Assembly: GCF_033958435.1 (NCBI RefSeq)
Contig: NC_134137.1
Coordinates: forward strand, 109,130,501-109,194,500
Direction of reading: 5' to 3'
DNA length: 64,000 nt
From: Carettochelys insculpta
Taxonomy: Eukaryota > Chordata > Testudines > Carettochelyidae
Shown here: positions 33,319-44,303 of the stretch, piece after piece
Position numbering within the stretch: the first letter of the stretch is position 1
Layout: each line of letters starts with the position of its first letter
Program-made: the position numbers and the translations under genes
Notes under the pieces: generated by a model
Told to the model about the DNA's origin: nothing
Databases searched by the model: none
Seen by the model: only the letters and a program-made list of their open reading frames with translations

Positions 33319-33733
33319 GGCTGTGGCTGCACTAGCACCCCACTTTCGAAATGGGGATGCTAATAAGCCACTTCGGCAGATGCTAATGAGGCGCTACCAT
33401 GCATATGCTGTGCCTCATTAGTGTAATGGTGGCCACACACGTTTTGAAAGTGCCACTTTTGAAATGCACGCTGCTGGTGTAGATGGGGGCTTCGAAAGCC
33501 CTTTCTTCCCTTTTGGATTTGGGAATAAGGGGCTTTCGAAATTTGGGGGCCCTTTCAAAAGGCCCCTGTCTACACCAGTGGCACGTGTTTCGAAAGTGGC
33601 ACTTTTGAAACGCTCACAGCCACCATTATGCTAATGGGACACTGCATATGCATGGCATCACCTCATTAGCATCTGCCCAAGTGGCTAATTAGCATCTGCC
33701 TTTCGAAAGGGGGGTGTTAGTGAAGCCACAGCC
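33319..33733. mobile_element. Inverted-repeat MITE, TGT duplication
   Basis: 415 bp. It begins GGCTGTGGCTGCACTAGC and ends with GTTAGTGAAGCCACAGCC, flanked by TGT (33316-33318, 33734-33736). The arms pair imperfectly through TTTCGAAA, ATGCTAATGAGGC / GCCTCATTAG and GGGGCTTTCGAA blocks. Confidence 0.85.
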
Positions 33734-33751
33734 TGTGTGTGCTGGATTCTA

Positions 33752-34985
33752 AAAATCACAGAATCATAGAATCACAGAGCTAGAAGGGACCTCAGGAGGT
33801 CTTCAAGCCCAGCCCCCAGCCCCAAGCAGGATCAACCCCAACTACGTCATCACAGCCATGACTATGTCAAGCCAGTACTTAAAAACCTCCAGGGGTGGAA
33901 ATTCTACCACCTCCCTAGGCAACACGTGCTTCACCACCCTCCTGGTGAAGTAGTTTTTCCTAATATCCAACCTACTCCTCTCCTTCTGTAACTTCTGACC
34001 ATTACCTCTTGTTCTGCTGTCTGTCACCACTGGGAACAGTTTCACTCCATCCTCTTTAGAGCACCCCTTCAGGAAGCTGAAGTTTGCTATTAAATCACCC
34101 CTCAGTCTTCTCTTCTGCAAACTAAATAAGCCCAAATCCCTCAGCCTCTCTTCATAGGTTGTGTGCTCCAGCCCCTTAATCATTTTCGTTGCCTTCCGCT
34201 GAACCTACTCCAGCACATCCACACCCTTTCTATATTTGGGGGCCCAAAACTGGATGCAATGCTCCAGATGTGGCCTCACCAGTACTGAATAGAGGGGAAC
34301 AACAATCCCTCTAGATCTGCTCAAAATGCTCCTCCTAATGCACCCCAACGTGCCATTGGCCTTTTTGTCTACAAGAGCACACTGTTGACTCATATCCAGC
34401 CTTTCATCCACTATAATCCCTAGATCCCTTTCCACTGTACTGCGGCTTAGCCAGTTGGTCCCCAGCCTATAACAGTGCTTGGAATTCTTCCATCTCAGGT
34501 GTAGGACTCTACACTTCTCTTTGTTGAACTGCATTGGATTTGTTTTGGCCCAATCCTCCAATTTATCCAAGTCACTCTGGATCCTGTCTCTACCCTCCAA
34601 TATATCTACCTCTCCCCCTAGCTTGATGTCATCCGCAAACTTGCTGAAGGTGCAGTCTAGTGCCTCATCCAGGTCATTAATGAAGATGTTGAACAACACC
34701 AGTGCCAGAACCGAGCCTTGGGGCACTCCACTTGAAACCAACCGTCATCCAAATATTGAGCCATTGACCACTACCCATTGGGCCTGACCATCAAGCCAGC
34801 TTTCTATTCATCTTATAGTCCATGTATCCAATGTATACTTCCTTAACTTATGGGCAAGAATGCTGTGGGAGACTGTATCAAAGGCTTTACGGAAGTCAAG
34901 GTATATCACATACACTGACTTCCCCATGTCCACAGAGCCAGCTGGTGGGGATGAGCTTCATGGACTAAATGTAAAATAAGGGTGT
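33752..34985 (-). mobile_element. CR1 LINE 3' half
   Basis: The tail at 33752 contains ATCACAGAATCATAGAATCA. Coding pieces follow on the minus strand up to about 34985, where the RT-region text stops (5' truncation). It is uninterrupted and one of the better preserved CR1 copies here. Confidence 0.85.
33842..34741 (-). pseudogene. CR1 ORF2, RT to C-terminus
   Basis: A 178-codon frame (34205-34741) holds SSGVPQGSVLALVLFNIFIN, FSKFADDIKLGG with both catalytic aspartates, and WRNSKHCYRLGTNW-like text with VDERLDMSQQCALVDKKANG. The next frame (33842-34183) holds [20 protein letters not shown] and [17 protein letters not shown] break separates the two. CR1 ORF2 copies its own RNA at the target site. 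Confidence 0.85.
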
Positions 34986-35513
34986 AAGCAAATCTGCCAT
35001 AAGACTTACATAATTATCATGTTAACAAAAATGAAAATGACTAAGTTTTTGCTAAACCAAGAATATGTCTCTAACTATTGACCTGGGAGACTGTTTGGCA
35101 CTAATTTCTTACTTGAATAGTAGAAGCACTATGTAGGAGACCTTGTGAACAAATAATGAATCTGCAAATATTGACTAGATTTTTGATAGAAACACCCACA
35201 AACACTGAGGGCAGGAGCCACAAAGTGACTTAGGTGCCTAAATGCCACACTTTGGTGCCTAAATCTCAAGTTTCGGTGCCTAAATCCCAATTGGCCCCAC
35301 TGTGATCCACAAATCTCCTGCTGAACTCTCTAGGTGCCCAAACTAAGTTTTCATGGTAAAAGTTCCCTAGGCATATAATTTCTGCCTCCAGACATGTGCA
35401 CTGCAGTCTTATTCTAAGTGTCCACACGCCTATCTCTTGTATATATCTCAGAGCAATCCAGAACCAGGAAAAGAGGCATTTAAACACACAAGTCTCTTCA
35501 AATATCCCACCTT
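34986..35513. other. Spacer with short repeated motif
   Basis: GGTGCCTAAAT occurs about three times at 35228-35290 with a diverged fourth (AGGTGCCCAAAC) near 35330, spaced 25-50 bp. It may be part of an old dispersed repeat. No gene. Confidence 0.5.
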
Positions 35514-35946
35514 GGCTATGTCTACACTTGCCCACTTCTTCAAAGGAGGCACAGTAATCAGCCCCATCAGAAAATACTGATGAAGTGCTCCAATGAATAT
35601 GCAGCACTTCATTAGGCTAATTCTCCCTGTGGCAACTTCGAAGTTGCAAACTTCAAGGTGCCAGCAAGCCGTATAGCCATGGGCACTTTGCAGTACCCAC
35701 ACAACTTCAAAGTGACCTTACTCCTCAAAACTGGGAGGAGTAAGGGCACTTCAAATATGTGCAGGTACTTCTAAGTGTCCACAGCTACATGGCATGGCAG
35801 CACTTTAAGTCTGCAACTTCGAAGTTGACGCGGGGAGAATTAGCCTAATGAAATGCTGCATATTCACTGCAGCACTTCATTAGTATTCTCCGATCAGGCT
35901 GATTACCGTGACCCCTTCGAAGAAAGGAACAAGTGTAGACACAGCC
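35514..35946. mobile_element. Inverted-repeat MITE, CTT duplication
   Basis: 433 bp. The ends GGCTATGTCTACACTTG and CAAGTGTAGACACAGCC are flanked by CTT (35511-35513, 35947-35949). The arms share ATGAAGTGCTGCA / TTCATTAGGCTAATTCTCC and AACTTCGAAGTTG blocks. It lies next to the 3' end of the LINE that follows. Confidence 0.85.
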
Positions 35947-36029
35947 CTTGTGTGTAGCACACTGTTGGTAGGTAGTCTGTCGTGTCCGACGATGACATCT
36001 TGAGCTTGCACAGGCTCATCAGTTGTGGA

Positions 36030-36709
36030 CTCACATGTGGCTGAGGAGTGCAAGCTTTGAATGGCATGGACGTTCACAGTGGGGGCAAGGGAATTGTCCT
36101 GGCTCTGTTGGTGTGGCTGCTGCTGTTGCTTTCTTACTCCCACAAGCATCAATGCGGTGTACGCATTGCTGCTCTTCAAAGTTGTCATACGCCTGTTTGG
36201 TCTTTTGCATGATCTGGTTTTAAACCAGCATGAGCAATGTTGGCCTTCACGCAGTCTTTATACCTCTTGCGAGACCTACCTGGATTCCTTTTGCCCTGGG
36301 AGAGTTCACCGTAGAGGAGTTGCTTAGGGATTCCTGACTCCTCCATTCGTATGACGCACCCTGTCCAGCAAAGCTGGGCTTTCAGAACTATGGCTTTGAT
36401 GCTTGTGGTTCCAACTCTGTCCAGGACTTCCAGGTTCATAACTCTGTCCTCCCATCGAATGTGCAGTATTGACTTCACGCTGCATGTGTGGAAGCGCTCC
36501 AGCAGTTTGAAATGTTTTCTGTACAAGGTCCGGTTTTTACAGCCATACAGGAGACTGGTCAGGACTACAGCCTTGTACACTTTCAGTTTAGTGGACTGTC
36601 GGATATTGTGCTGATTCAACACTTGTGCTCTCAGATATCCTAGTGCCCGGCTGGCCTGGCAGATTCTGGCATTGATTTCTTTGTCAAGGGAGCCATCATT
36701 GGCTATCAC
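36030..36709 (-). pseudogene. LINE C-terminal domain with zinc finger
   Basis: The frame 36185-36709 reads IANDGSLDKEINARI, KLKVYKAVVLTSLLYGCKN, ILHIRWEDRVMNLEVLDRVG and CWTGCVIRMEESGIPKQLLY. In a shifted frame close to 36060-36090 comes CPHCERPCHSKLALLSH, a CxxC-type finger expected at the end of this protein and probably used for nucleic-acid binding. Stops follow directly after the finger. Confidence 0.75.
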
Positions 36710-36722
36710 ACTGCCAAGGTAC

Positions 36723-38559
36723 TTAACTTCTCTCCTGTTTTAACTCTGTTCCTTCAATAAAGATTGAAGTGGGGACAGCAGCAGATCCTGGAGCAGGTTG
36801 AAACAGCACCTCGGTCTTTCCTAGGCTGATGGTCAAACCAAAGAGGCAAGTGGCATCAGCAGACTTGTTGGCGATGAGCTGGAGATCAGATTCCTTGTGT
36901 GCCATTAGTACACAGTCGTCAGCAAAAAGGGCTTCAAGGATGAGCCTCTCAAGCATCTTGGTTTTAGCATTCAGATGATGAAGGCTGAAAAGTGACCCAT
37001 CAAGTCTATATTTTATGTAGACTCCATGGTCCAGGTCCCTAACTGTGTGGCTGAGGACGCACGTGAAAAAGAGGTTGAATAACACTGGGGCCAGCATGCA
37101 CCCTTGCTTTACACCATCGAATATCTCAAATGGATCTGAGGACTTGCCATTTGAAAGAACAAAGCCACTCATCTCATCGTGGAACAGGCACATGAGGGTA
37201 ACGAATCTTGGCCGTGTCTACACTAGCCCCAAACTTCGAAATGGCCATTTCGAAGTTTACTAATGAAGCGCTGAAATACATATTCAGTGCCTCATTAGCA
37301 TGCGGGCTGCCGCAGCACTTCGAAATTGACGCGCCTCGCCACCGTGTGGCTCATTCCGACGGGGCTCCTTTACGAAAGGATCCTGCCTACTTTGAAGTCC
37401 CCTTATTCCTATGAGCAGATGGGAATAAGGAGTCTTCGAAGTAGGCGGGATCCTTTCGAAAAGGAGCCCCGTTGGGACGAGCCGTGCGGCGGCGAGCCGC
37501 ATCAATTTCGAAGTGCCGCGGAAGCCCGCATGCTAATAAGGCACTGAATATGTATTTCAGCACTTCATTAGTAAACTTCGAAATGGCCATTTACATGGCC
37601 ATTTCGAAGTTTGGGGCTAGTGTAGACATAGCCCTTCTCGGGCAGCCAAGTTTTGACAGGATAATCCACAAGGCTTCTCTGTTGACAGTGTCAAACACCT
37701 TGGTCAGGTCTATAAAGACAGCGTACAGATCCAAGTTCTGCTCTGTGCACTTTTCCTGGGCCTGACGAACAACAAAGGTCATGTGAATGGTGCTGCGGCC
37801 TGGGTGAAAACCACACTGTGACTCTGGTAGGTTCTCCTCTGAGATGCTGGTGATCAGATGGTTGAGGATGACTCGAGCCAAGATCTTCCCAGCAGTACAG
37901 AGAAGGGAGATTCCCTGGTAGTTTCCACAGTCAGCTTTGCTGCCTTTTTTCTTGAAGAGCAGGATGATTATGGCATCCTTAAAGTCTTTGGGCATGTCCT
38001 CTTCTTCCCAGATGCTGATCAAGAAGTTGTGAAAGACTTCAAGTGACACTGGTTCTGCTGCTTTGAAAATTTCTGCAGGGATACCGTCCATCCCAAGGGC
38101 TTTGCCAGAGCTGGTCTGGCTGATTGCTTTTTTCACCTTGTCCATTGTAGGGAGCAGGTCAAGACTGTCTATTGTGGGTTTCTGAGGGATCTGGTCTAGG
38201 GCCACAGGGTCAACAATGGAGGGTCTGTTGAGAAGGTTGCTGAAGTGCTCTCCCCACCTGTTGTTGATTATGTTTTTCTCCCTCAGAAGGGTCATGCCAT
38301 CTGCAGACAGGAGAGGTGTAGTACTTGGCTTTGAAAATCCATGTATAGCTTTGATAGCACTGAAAAACATCTTGGAGTTCTTGGTGTCAGCGTAGCATTG
38401 GACTTCATCAGCTTTACTCTCCCACCACTCATCTTGCATTTTGCGAAGTGTCGTTTGCGCCTGGCTCTGAAGGCGTTTGAAACGATCATGTTTGGAGATT
38501 GAGGACTGATCGTTTTGCCATAGCAGAAATGCGTTCTGTTTTTCCTCTAAGATCTTCAT
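36723..38559 (-). pseudogene. LINE reverse transcriptase, split by MITE
   Basis: First part (37634-38559): SSGKALGMDGIPAEIFKA, DAIIILLFKKKGSKADCGNY, QGISLLCTAGKILARVIL, ESQCGFHPGRSTIHM and YAVFIDLTKVFDTVN. Second part (36723-37209): VKQGCMLAPVLFNLFF, then LEALFADDCVLMAHKES with the catalytic FADD motif, and GLTISLGKTEVLFQPAP. The MITE at 37210-37633 lies between KLGCP and FVTL. Without it and one CTT the frame runs straight across, so the RT domain was open at that point when the MITE landed. Confidence 0.8.
37210..37633. mobile_element. Palindromic MITE, CTT duplication, inside LINE RT
   Basis: 424 bp. The ends GGCCGTGTCTACACTAGC and GCTAGTGTAGACATAGCC are flanked by CTT (37207-37209, 37634-37636). 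The arms are near-perfect complements about a centre near 37420 and are clearly homologous to the palindrome at 16325 (CTTCGAAATGGCCATTTCGA, GGAGCCCCGT). Confidence 0.9.
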
Positions 38560-38589
38560 GATGGCTTCGTCATTTTCATCAAACCAGTC

Positions 38590-39606
38590 TTAGTGAACTC
38601 TCTTTTTCAGTCCTAGTGTTGACTTGGCTGACTCCGTCACCAGGGTTTTGAACTGGTCCCACTTTTGCGTTGGGTCTCCAGTCAGAGGTCCATGAGACAT
38701 CAGCACTTCGTTAAGGCAGGCTGCGGATTTCTCACCATGACCAGTGTGTTGCAGCTTCCTGATTTTGAAGGAGGTTCTGACAACCTTGAGCTTCTTGTGG
38801 TGCAGTGGTGTGATGTGCAGCATAAGGACTGATCTGACGAGTCTATGACCAGTCCAGCACTCAGCTCCCCACATGGCCCTGGTGATCTTAACATCTTGAA
38901 TGTCCCACCTGTGACTGATGACAGAGTCAATCAGGTGCCACTGTTTTGATCTCAGGTGGATCCATGTGGTCTTGTATTTATCGGCTTGCCTAAAGAGAGC
39001 GTTGGCAATCGTCAGGTTGTTTTCTGCACACAAGCTCAGCAGAAGGTGGCCATTGGCATTCTTGTTACCAACACCATGATGCCCAAGCACCCCTTTCCAG
39101 GCCCTACAGTCCTTCCTGACCCTGGCTTTGAAGTCACCCAACAGGAGAAGCTTGTCACTAGGAGGAGTTGCTTTCACAAGGTGGTCAAGGTCCTCATAGA
39201 AACTTTCCTTTGCTTCATCACTGCTAGTCAGTGTTTGGGCATAAACGCTGATGACTGTAACGTGGTGAGAGGTGTTGAGGGGGAAGGGGAGCTTGATTAG
39301 ACACTTGCTGATGCAAGTTGGTAGGTCAGGAAGCTGGTGCAGAAGTGATGTCTTGATGGCAAGTCACACTCCGTGGATTCTGTCTTCATTTTCTGGCCTG
39401 CCTTTCCAGAAGAAGGTGTAACCTCCTTTTGGCTCGCAGATGGATCCTTCCTCTGCCAGTCTGGTCTCGCTCAGGGAGGCTCTGTCAATGTTATAACGTG
39501 CCAGTTCTCTTGCTATGAGGGCCGTTCTTCTCACAGGCTTCATATCGTTCTCCCTGTCCAAGAGGTTGTGAACGTTCCATGCTGCAAATATCATCTTTCT
39601 TTTCAC
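38590..39606 (-). pseudogene. LINE AP-endonuclease domain
   Basis: The N-terminus (39364-39606) reads MIFAAWNVHNLLDRE, RTALIARELARYNIDRASLS and ETRLAEEG, with the WNV and SETR positions of the exonuclease/endonuclease fold. The second part (38590-39177) reads LLLLGDFKARVRKD (normally GDFNARV, so the catalytic Asn is Lys here), then TTWIHLRSKQWHLIDSVISH. A frame break lies between 39177 and 39364. The domain would nick target DNA for priming. Confidence 0.8.
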
Positions 39607-40440
39607 TGTTTTTTGACTGCTGTGAGGGTAAAACTTCCAGCTGTCTCATGCTGGCCATTTTGGTTGGGACAAGCAATTTTTGGGACACCTTTTCTAGTCC
39701 CCTCCCTCACTTTGAGGGTGAGCAGTGCTGCTCCTAAAAAGGCCTGCTCAGTCGCTTGGGATACTGCCGAACTCCTCTGTCATCCTGGGGTCAGATTCGA
39801 GAGACCAAAGTCCATAGGCTGCCTAAGTGCAGGTTTGGAACTACAACTCCCAGTGGTCACCTCCACCTGTCGCTTCGCCCCTCCACCATGGCTGCAGGAC
39901 TTTGAGGTAGACAGAAGTATGAGAATGTACAAAGAACCTGAGCGGGAGAATGTTTAAAGTGGAAAAGCCATTGCACAGTGGCAGTTCCACTCTCTTGACC
40001 TCAGAAGCCTGGTTCCAGTGGTACGAAAAGTCATCACAGCTGGGACTTCCTAGGCTGCAGTGGATGGCCATGCTGTCTTTGGTGTCTTGTCATGCCCTTC
40101 GCTCTCCACAGAGTGTTGCAGAACTGCCTTCCTGGTTGTTGGATCTTGCTGTTGATCTCATCCGCCCAGTCCGCCAAGGCCGACTTTGCATGCTGGGATA
40201 GGCAATTCCCTATCTCACCGCAGGTTTCAGACCTGCCAGCTACCCTCACCTGGTTTAGCCTGCCTGTCAAAGTGGTTTATTGGGGTGTGGCCACTGCATG
40301 CTTCAGCTGCTTGGAGCCACAGGAGAGCTGGGTGCCAGCTGGGGACCAAAGGTGTACAAACTGCCCCAAAGAGACACGACAAGTCCCCACGCCAGAGGTG
40401 CTACCTCCCCCTGGACACCCGTACTGTACTACTAATTCAA

Positions 40441-42159
40441 AGTAGCATTTAAGCATCTTCTTAAGTCCACCTGCACTCACAAAAATGCATAGGCATGCTC
40501 TTAAAGCAAAAGCATGCACCTAATGAGTTTTGAACTCATGGGGAAATGATTTGGTGAATTGGGTTGAATTGCTGCAGTGGGACTTTTTTAGCTAGCAAAA
40601 TAGAACAACAATAGTAGTTTTCTCCCAACTACCTCCTTTTGCTCTTGATTTATAAAAGCACTTGCTCTTCTGAATCCTTTCACTGTTTTGCTTTCTTAAT
40701 ACTCTTATATTTTCCGTATATTACCCAGGCTCTATTTTTACGTGGCTGTACAATTTGCTGTGGAATTCACCCTTACTGCTGAATTATCCTACAGAATCTC
40801 AGCTTTCCTTTAAAAAAAAAGCAATGTTTATGAACGCACACAAAACATGAATGAAGTATAAACTGGTGCAGTTACATCTGCCAGAATTTACAACCTGAGT
40901 CTGTAACTTAAAGGTAACAGTTTTAAATGTAAATTTTGTTGACGATTAATTGTTGACCATTTCAGCAGAAATAACTCAAATAGTGTGCGTATCCTGTAAG
41001 TGCTACAAAAACCAACACAAGAATTACTTAGCAGACCATATTGTTCATTTTAATATTTATTTCCATAGAACATAATATTTTAAAAAGCCACAGAATTACC
41101 CCAGCTTTCACTAGCATGATATGGAATCCAGAGACTTTGCTACAAAATGTAGATCCAGCTTGACACAGGGTACGCAAGGGTTTGTCCTTGCGGTCTGTAG
41201 CGTTCCTTTTCTGGTTGCCTGCTCACTTTGCCGTTTCACTTCCCTTCAGCTCTTTTAGACATTTCTCATGTAACTATATAGTCTCCTATTTTTTTGATTT
41301 TTCTTTTTCATAGGAAGTGCAGTTTGTTGCGCTCTAATTACAATTTACCTTAGAATTCCTTGGTCTTTGCCTACAGAACCACCTCTATGCCAGCCCTCTC
41401 ATGGCTCTTGTAGAGGGGTGACCCATGTAGTGGAGGATCTTCAGCTCACTCCTTGTCTGTCCTCATGAAACCCCTGCAACAGTATATTCTTGTGCTTCAC
41501 TGTGCTTATGGCTTTTGAATACAGTGGAACTTTGCCGCTGGAATTCTTCTAAAAGCCAGTTCTCACCCCATAAAGAAGAGGGGCTCACAGTATGTACAGA
41601 AGAGAATTGGGAAAAGGTGGATCCCAGAACTCAGCCAAGCCAACAATATACATTGCATTATGGAAGCAATTCATTTGATACTAGTCTCCTTTTTTGGTGA
41701 ATGTTTCTCATCTTATAACCAAGACCCATCACATTCTTATAACTTTGTAAAAAACATATTTAAATGTTGGGATTTTGTATCATTTCAAATTATTTTCCCC
41801 CTTTGAAATTCACATCCAGTTTCTGTTCCCCCAGCTCACCTTGGTTTTAATTGGCATAGAAAATGTGGGAGCAAGTGATTCATGATGTGGCCTGTTATGG
41901 TTAAAGACATTATGTCTTCATATTAGGTTGTGCAGTGTTTCTGCTTTTGAAATTTTTTCTGTGTAATCATAGGATAAGGCGTATACCTTAGATGAGCTGA
42001 GCTGATTTCTTATCAGTTGTTTTTTTTTTCATATAACAGTGTTTGCACTGCCCATCTTTCCTCTAAAGAATCAATCAAGAGGCAAACAGCTTACTGCTTT
42101 ATTGCTTATTGTTAACTGTTCAGTGCACTGAGCTAAAAATGGCTCACATTTCATGAAGT
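40441..42159. other. Gene-free stretch
   Basis: AT-rich sequence without a recognised gene or repeat. The longest frame (41515-41700, 61 codons) has no domain. Confidence 0.5.
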
Positions 42160-42335
42160 CTATGAATAATTGTGGTTTGAGCATTGGCCTGCTAAACCTG
42201 GGGTTGTGAGCTCAATCCTTGAGGAGGCCATTTAAGGACTGGGGCAAATAGATGTCAGGGATGGTGCTTGGTCCTGCCAAGAGGGCAGGGGACTGGACTA
42301 GGTGACCTCCCTTCCAGTTCAAGGAGATGTGTGTA
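42160..42335 (+). mobile_element. tRNA-derived SINE with CR1-like tail
   Basis: The left part is a degraded tRNA-like head: GTGGTTTGAGCATTGGCCTG, then GGGGTTGTGAGCTCAATCC (B-box region). The tail TCCTGCCAAGAGGGCAGGGG ACTGG-type text, then GACCTCCCTTCCAGTTC, resembles CR1 3' ends, which suits mobilisation by CR1. The A-box is eroded. The copy at 47069 is better. Confidence 0.75.
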
Positions 42336-42512
42336 TAATCCACAATTGAAGATACTGATCCACATTTGGAAAGCATACCTCAAAGCTGTTGAGGAAGTGA
42401 TTAGACAGGATCAGCTCCCACAGGACATATGCATGATCTGAAAGTCTCCCATTGACCCTCATGGGTTTGGTTCAGGCCTTGACTGTCTTCAAAACACTCC
42501 TTTTGGTAGTCA

Positions 42513-42995
42513 GAGCTTGTCTACACAGGGAACCAGCTATTCTTGATTGTTTCCATGGCTACGTCTATACTGCAGCGATCTGTTGACAGAAGTTACTGTT
42601 TGAAGAGATCTTCTGGCAGAACTTCTGTTGACAGATCATGTCCACCCACAAAAACAGATGGGAAAAGCAATCTGCTCCATTGACAGAGAGAAGCTAACTG
42701 CCTGGCTGCTCTCTTGACAGAACAGCCAACTGGAAGCTCAGCAAACAGGGTAGCCTGGTGAAATGGAAGCCCTGTCTGTTGACAGAGGTCCCCCTGGACC
42801 ATCTACATGGGTTTTTTGTCAACATACTGTCAACAAAGGTGTTATTCCTCATTGCAGAGAGGCAGAACGCTGTTGGTGGAAGTGATGAGTTTTGTTGACA
42901 GACTGTCAACAAAATGAATTTTGTATGTAGACACTCTGCGAGGTTTGTTGACTATCTGTCTGAGTTTTGATCTTCTGCTTAATGTAGACGAGCCC
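42513..42995. mobile_element. TTGACAGA-family MITE, probably nested
   Basis: The outer ends GAGCTTGTCTACACAGGG and TGTAGACGAGCCC are flanked by TCA (42510-42512, 42996-42998). Inside, another terminus GGCTACGTCTATACTGC starts near 42555 with a partner (ATGTAGACACTCTGC) near 42925, suggesting one element inside a relative. The body is full of TGTTGACAG / CTGTCAACA blocks and matches 14689-14893. Confidence 0.65.
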
Positions 42996-42998
42996 TCA

Positions 42999-43586
42999 GA
43001 GTGCCTTACTCAGAAGTAACTAAATGATGGTTATCCTGTTAATCTGCTTTAAATTCACATTCTAGCTTATTCTGTGTAAATTTGCATGTGTAGACAAGTT
43101 CTAAGGTGGTTTGGAAAATTTTACGTGAGGTCTGTAATTTCTGAGGTGGTTAGGAATTAAGATTCTGCCCTGGGTTAGAATGAAACTAGATTGAGGCTTC
43201 ATCACAGCCCCCATTTGCACATTTCACACGCTCAGTTCTGATTTGCTATCCTTGCTTAGGAGAAGTCCTGATCATACCTATATTGAGGTACACCACCAAG
43301 AACCTGCATAGGCTTCACTGTGAGAGACAGCTGAAAGATGTTTTATTTTCTGTAGTAAATTTCAACAAAAGCAAAAACTTTTCATTTCTTCCATTTTTTC
43401 CCTGATTTTCTTTTTGGGGTGGGGATTTCCAGAAAGAGGAAATTTTTTGATGAATACGAAAAAAATTCACAACAAAAGAGTTTGATCAAACAAAAAGCCA
43501 TTTTTGATAAAGAAGTCTCAACTAGCTTTACTCATGGGCTTGTATTCAGGGTTAGAAGGTCTTAGTATTAGGAAGAGGAGGGAGGC
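42999..43586. other. Unassigned spacer
   Basis: No gene. A CATGTGTAGACAAGTTC phrase near 43086 hints at another decayed MITE end. Confidence 0.45.
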
Positions 43587-43589
43587 TTT

Positions 43590-44300
43590 GGCTACGTCTA
43601 CACGTGAAGCCTACATCGAAGTAGCCTATTTCGATGTGGCGACATCGAAATAGGCTATTTTGATGAATAACGTCTACACGTCCTCCAGGGCTGGCAACGT
43701 CGATGTTCAACATTGACGTTGCGCAGCACCACATCGAAATAGGCGCTGCGAGGGAACGTCTACACGCCACAGTAGCACACATCGAAATAAGGGTGCCAGG
43801 CACAGCTGCAGACAGGGTCACAGGGCGGACTCAACAGCCAGCCGCTCCCTTAAAGGGCCCCTCCCAGACACACTTGCACTAAACAGCACAAGATCCACAG
43901 AGCCGACAACGAGTTGCAGACTCTGTGCATGCAGCATGAATCCCCCGCTGCAGCAGCAGCAGCCAGAAGCCCTGGGCTAAAGGCTGCTGCACACGGTGAC
44001 CATAGAGCCCCACACGGGCTGGAGAGACAGCGTCTCTCAACCCCCCAGCTGATGGCTGCCATGGAGGACCCCACAATTTCGACGTTGCGGGATGCGGATC
44101 GTCTACACGGTCCCTACTTCGACATTGAACGTCGAAGTAGGGTGCTATTCCGATCCCCTCATGAGGTTAGCGACTTCGATGTCTCGCCGCCTAACGTCGA
44201 AGTTAACTTCAAAATAGCGCCCGACGCGTGTAGCCGCGACGGGTGCTATTTCGAAGTTAGTGCCGCTACTTCGAAGTAGCGTGCACGTGTAGACACAGCC
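43590..44300 (+). mobile_element. PIF/Harbinger derivative, 711 bp, TTT duplication
   Basis: Sister of the element at 14894 in the opposite orientation. The ends GGCTACGTCTACACGTG and CACGTGTAGACACAGCC are flanked by TTT (43587-43589, 44301-44303). The plus strand retains the transposase start region (an ATG followed by CAGCAGCAGCAGCC) then a stop after a few codons. Blocks CCTCCAGGGCTGG, CAGACAGGGTCAC and GATGGCTGCCATGGAGGAC are shared with the sister. Confidence 0.85.
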
Positions 44301-44303
44301 TTT

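Larger units (their letters stand above)
35955..40440 (-). mobile_element. Endonuclease/RT LINE, non-CR1, nearly full length
   Basis: A non-LTR retrotransposon on the minus strand, in order: upstream region (39607 to about 40440, limit uncertain), AP-endonuclease (38590-39606), reverse transcriptase (36723-38559), C-terminal domain with a zinc finger (about 36030-36709) and a 3' tail ending near TAGTCTGTCGTGTCCGACGA. It is unlike CR1 in every domain. I think it is RTE-like, but the clade is not certain. A palindromic MITE splits the RT at 37210-37633. Confidence 0.75.

Noticed and set aside
37208..37765. Frames similar to those at 16.4 kb, suggesting a conserved small protein
   Set aside because: Similarity comes from homologous MITE DNA. 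Frames break at different points and there is no start-codon conservation.
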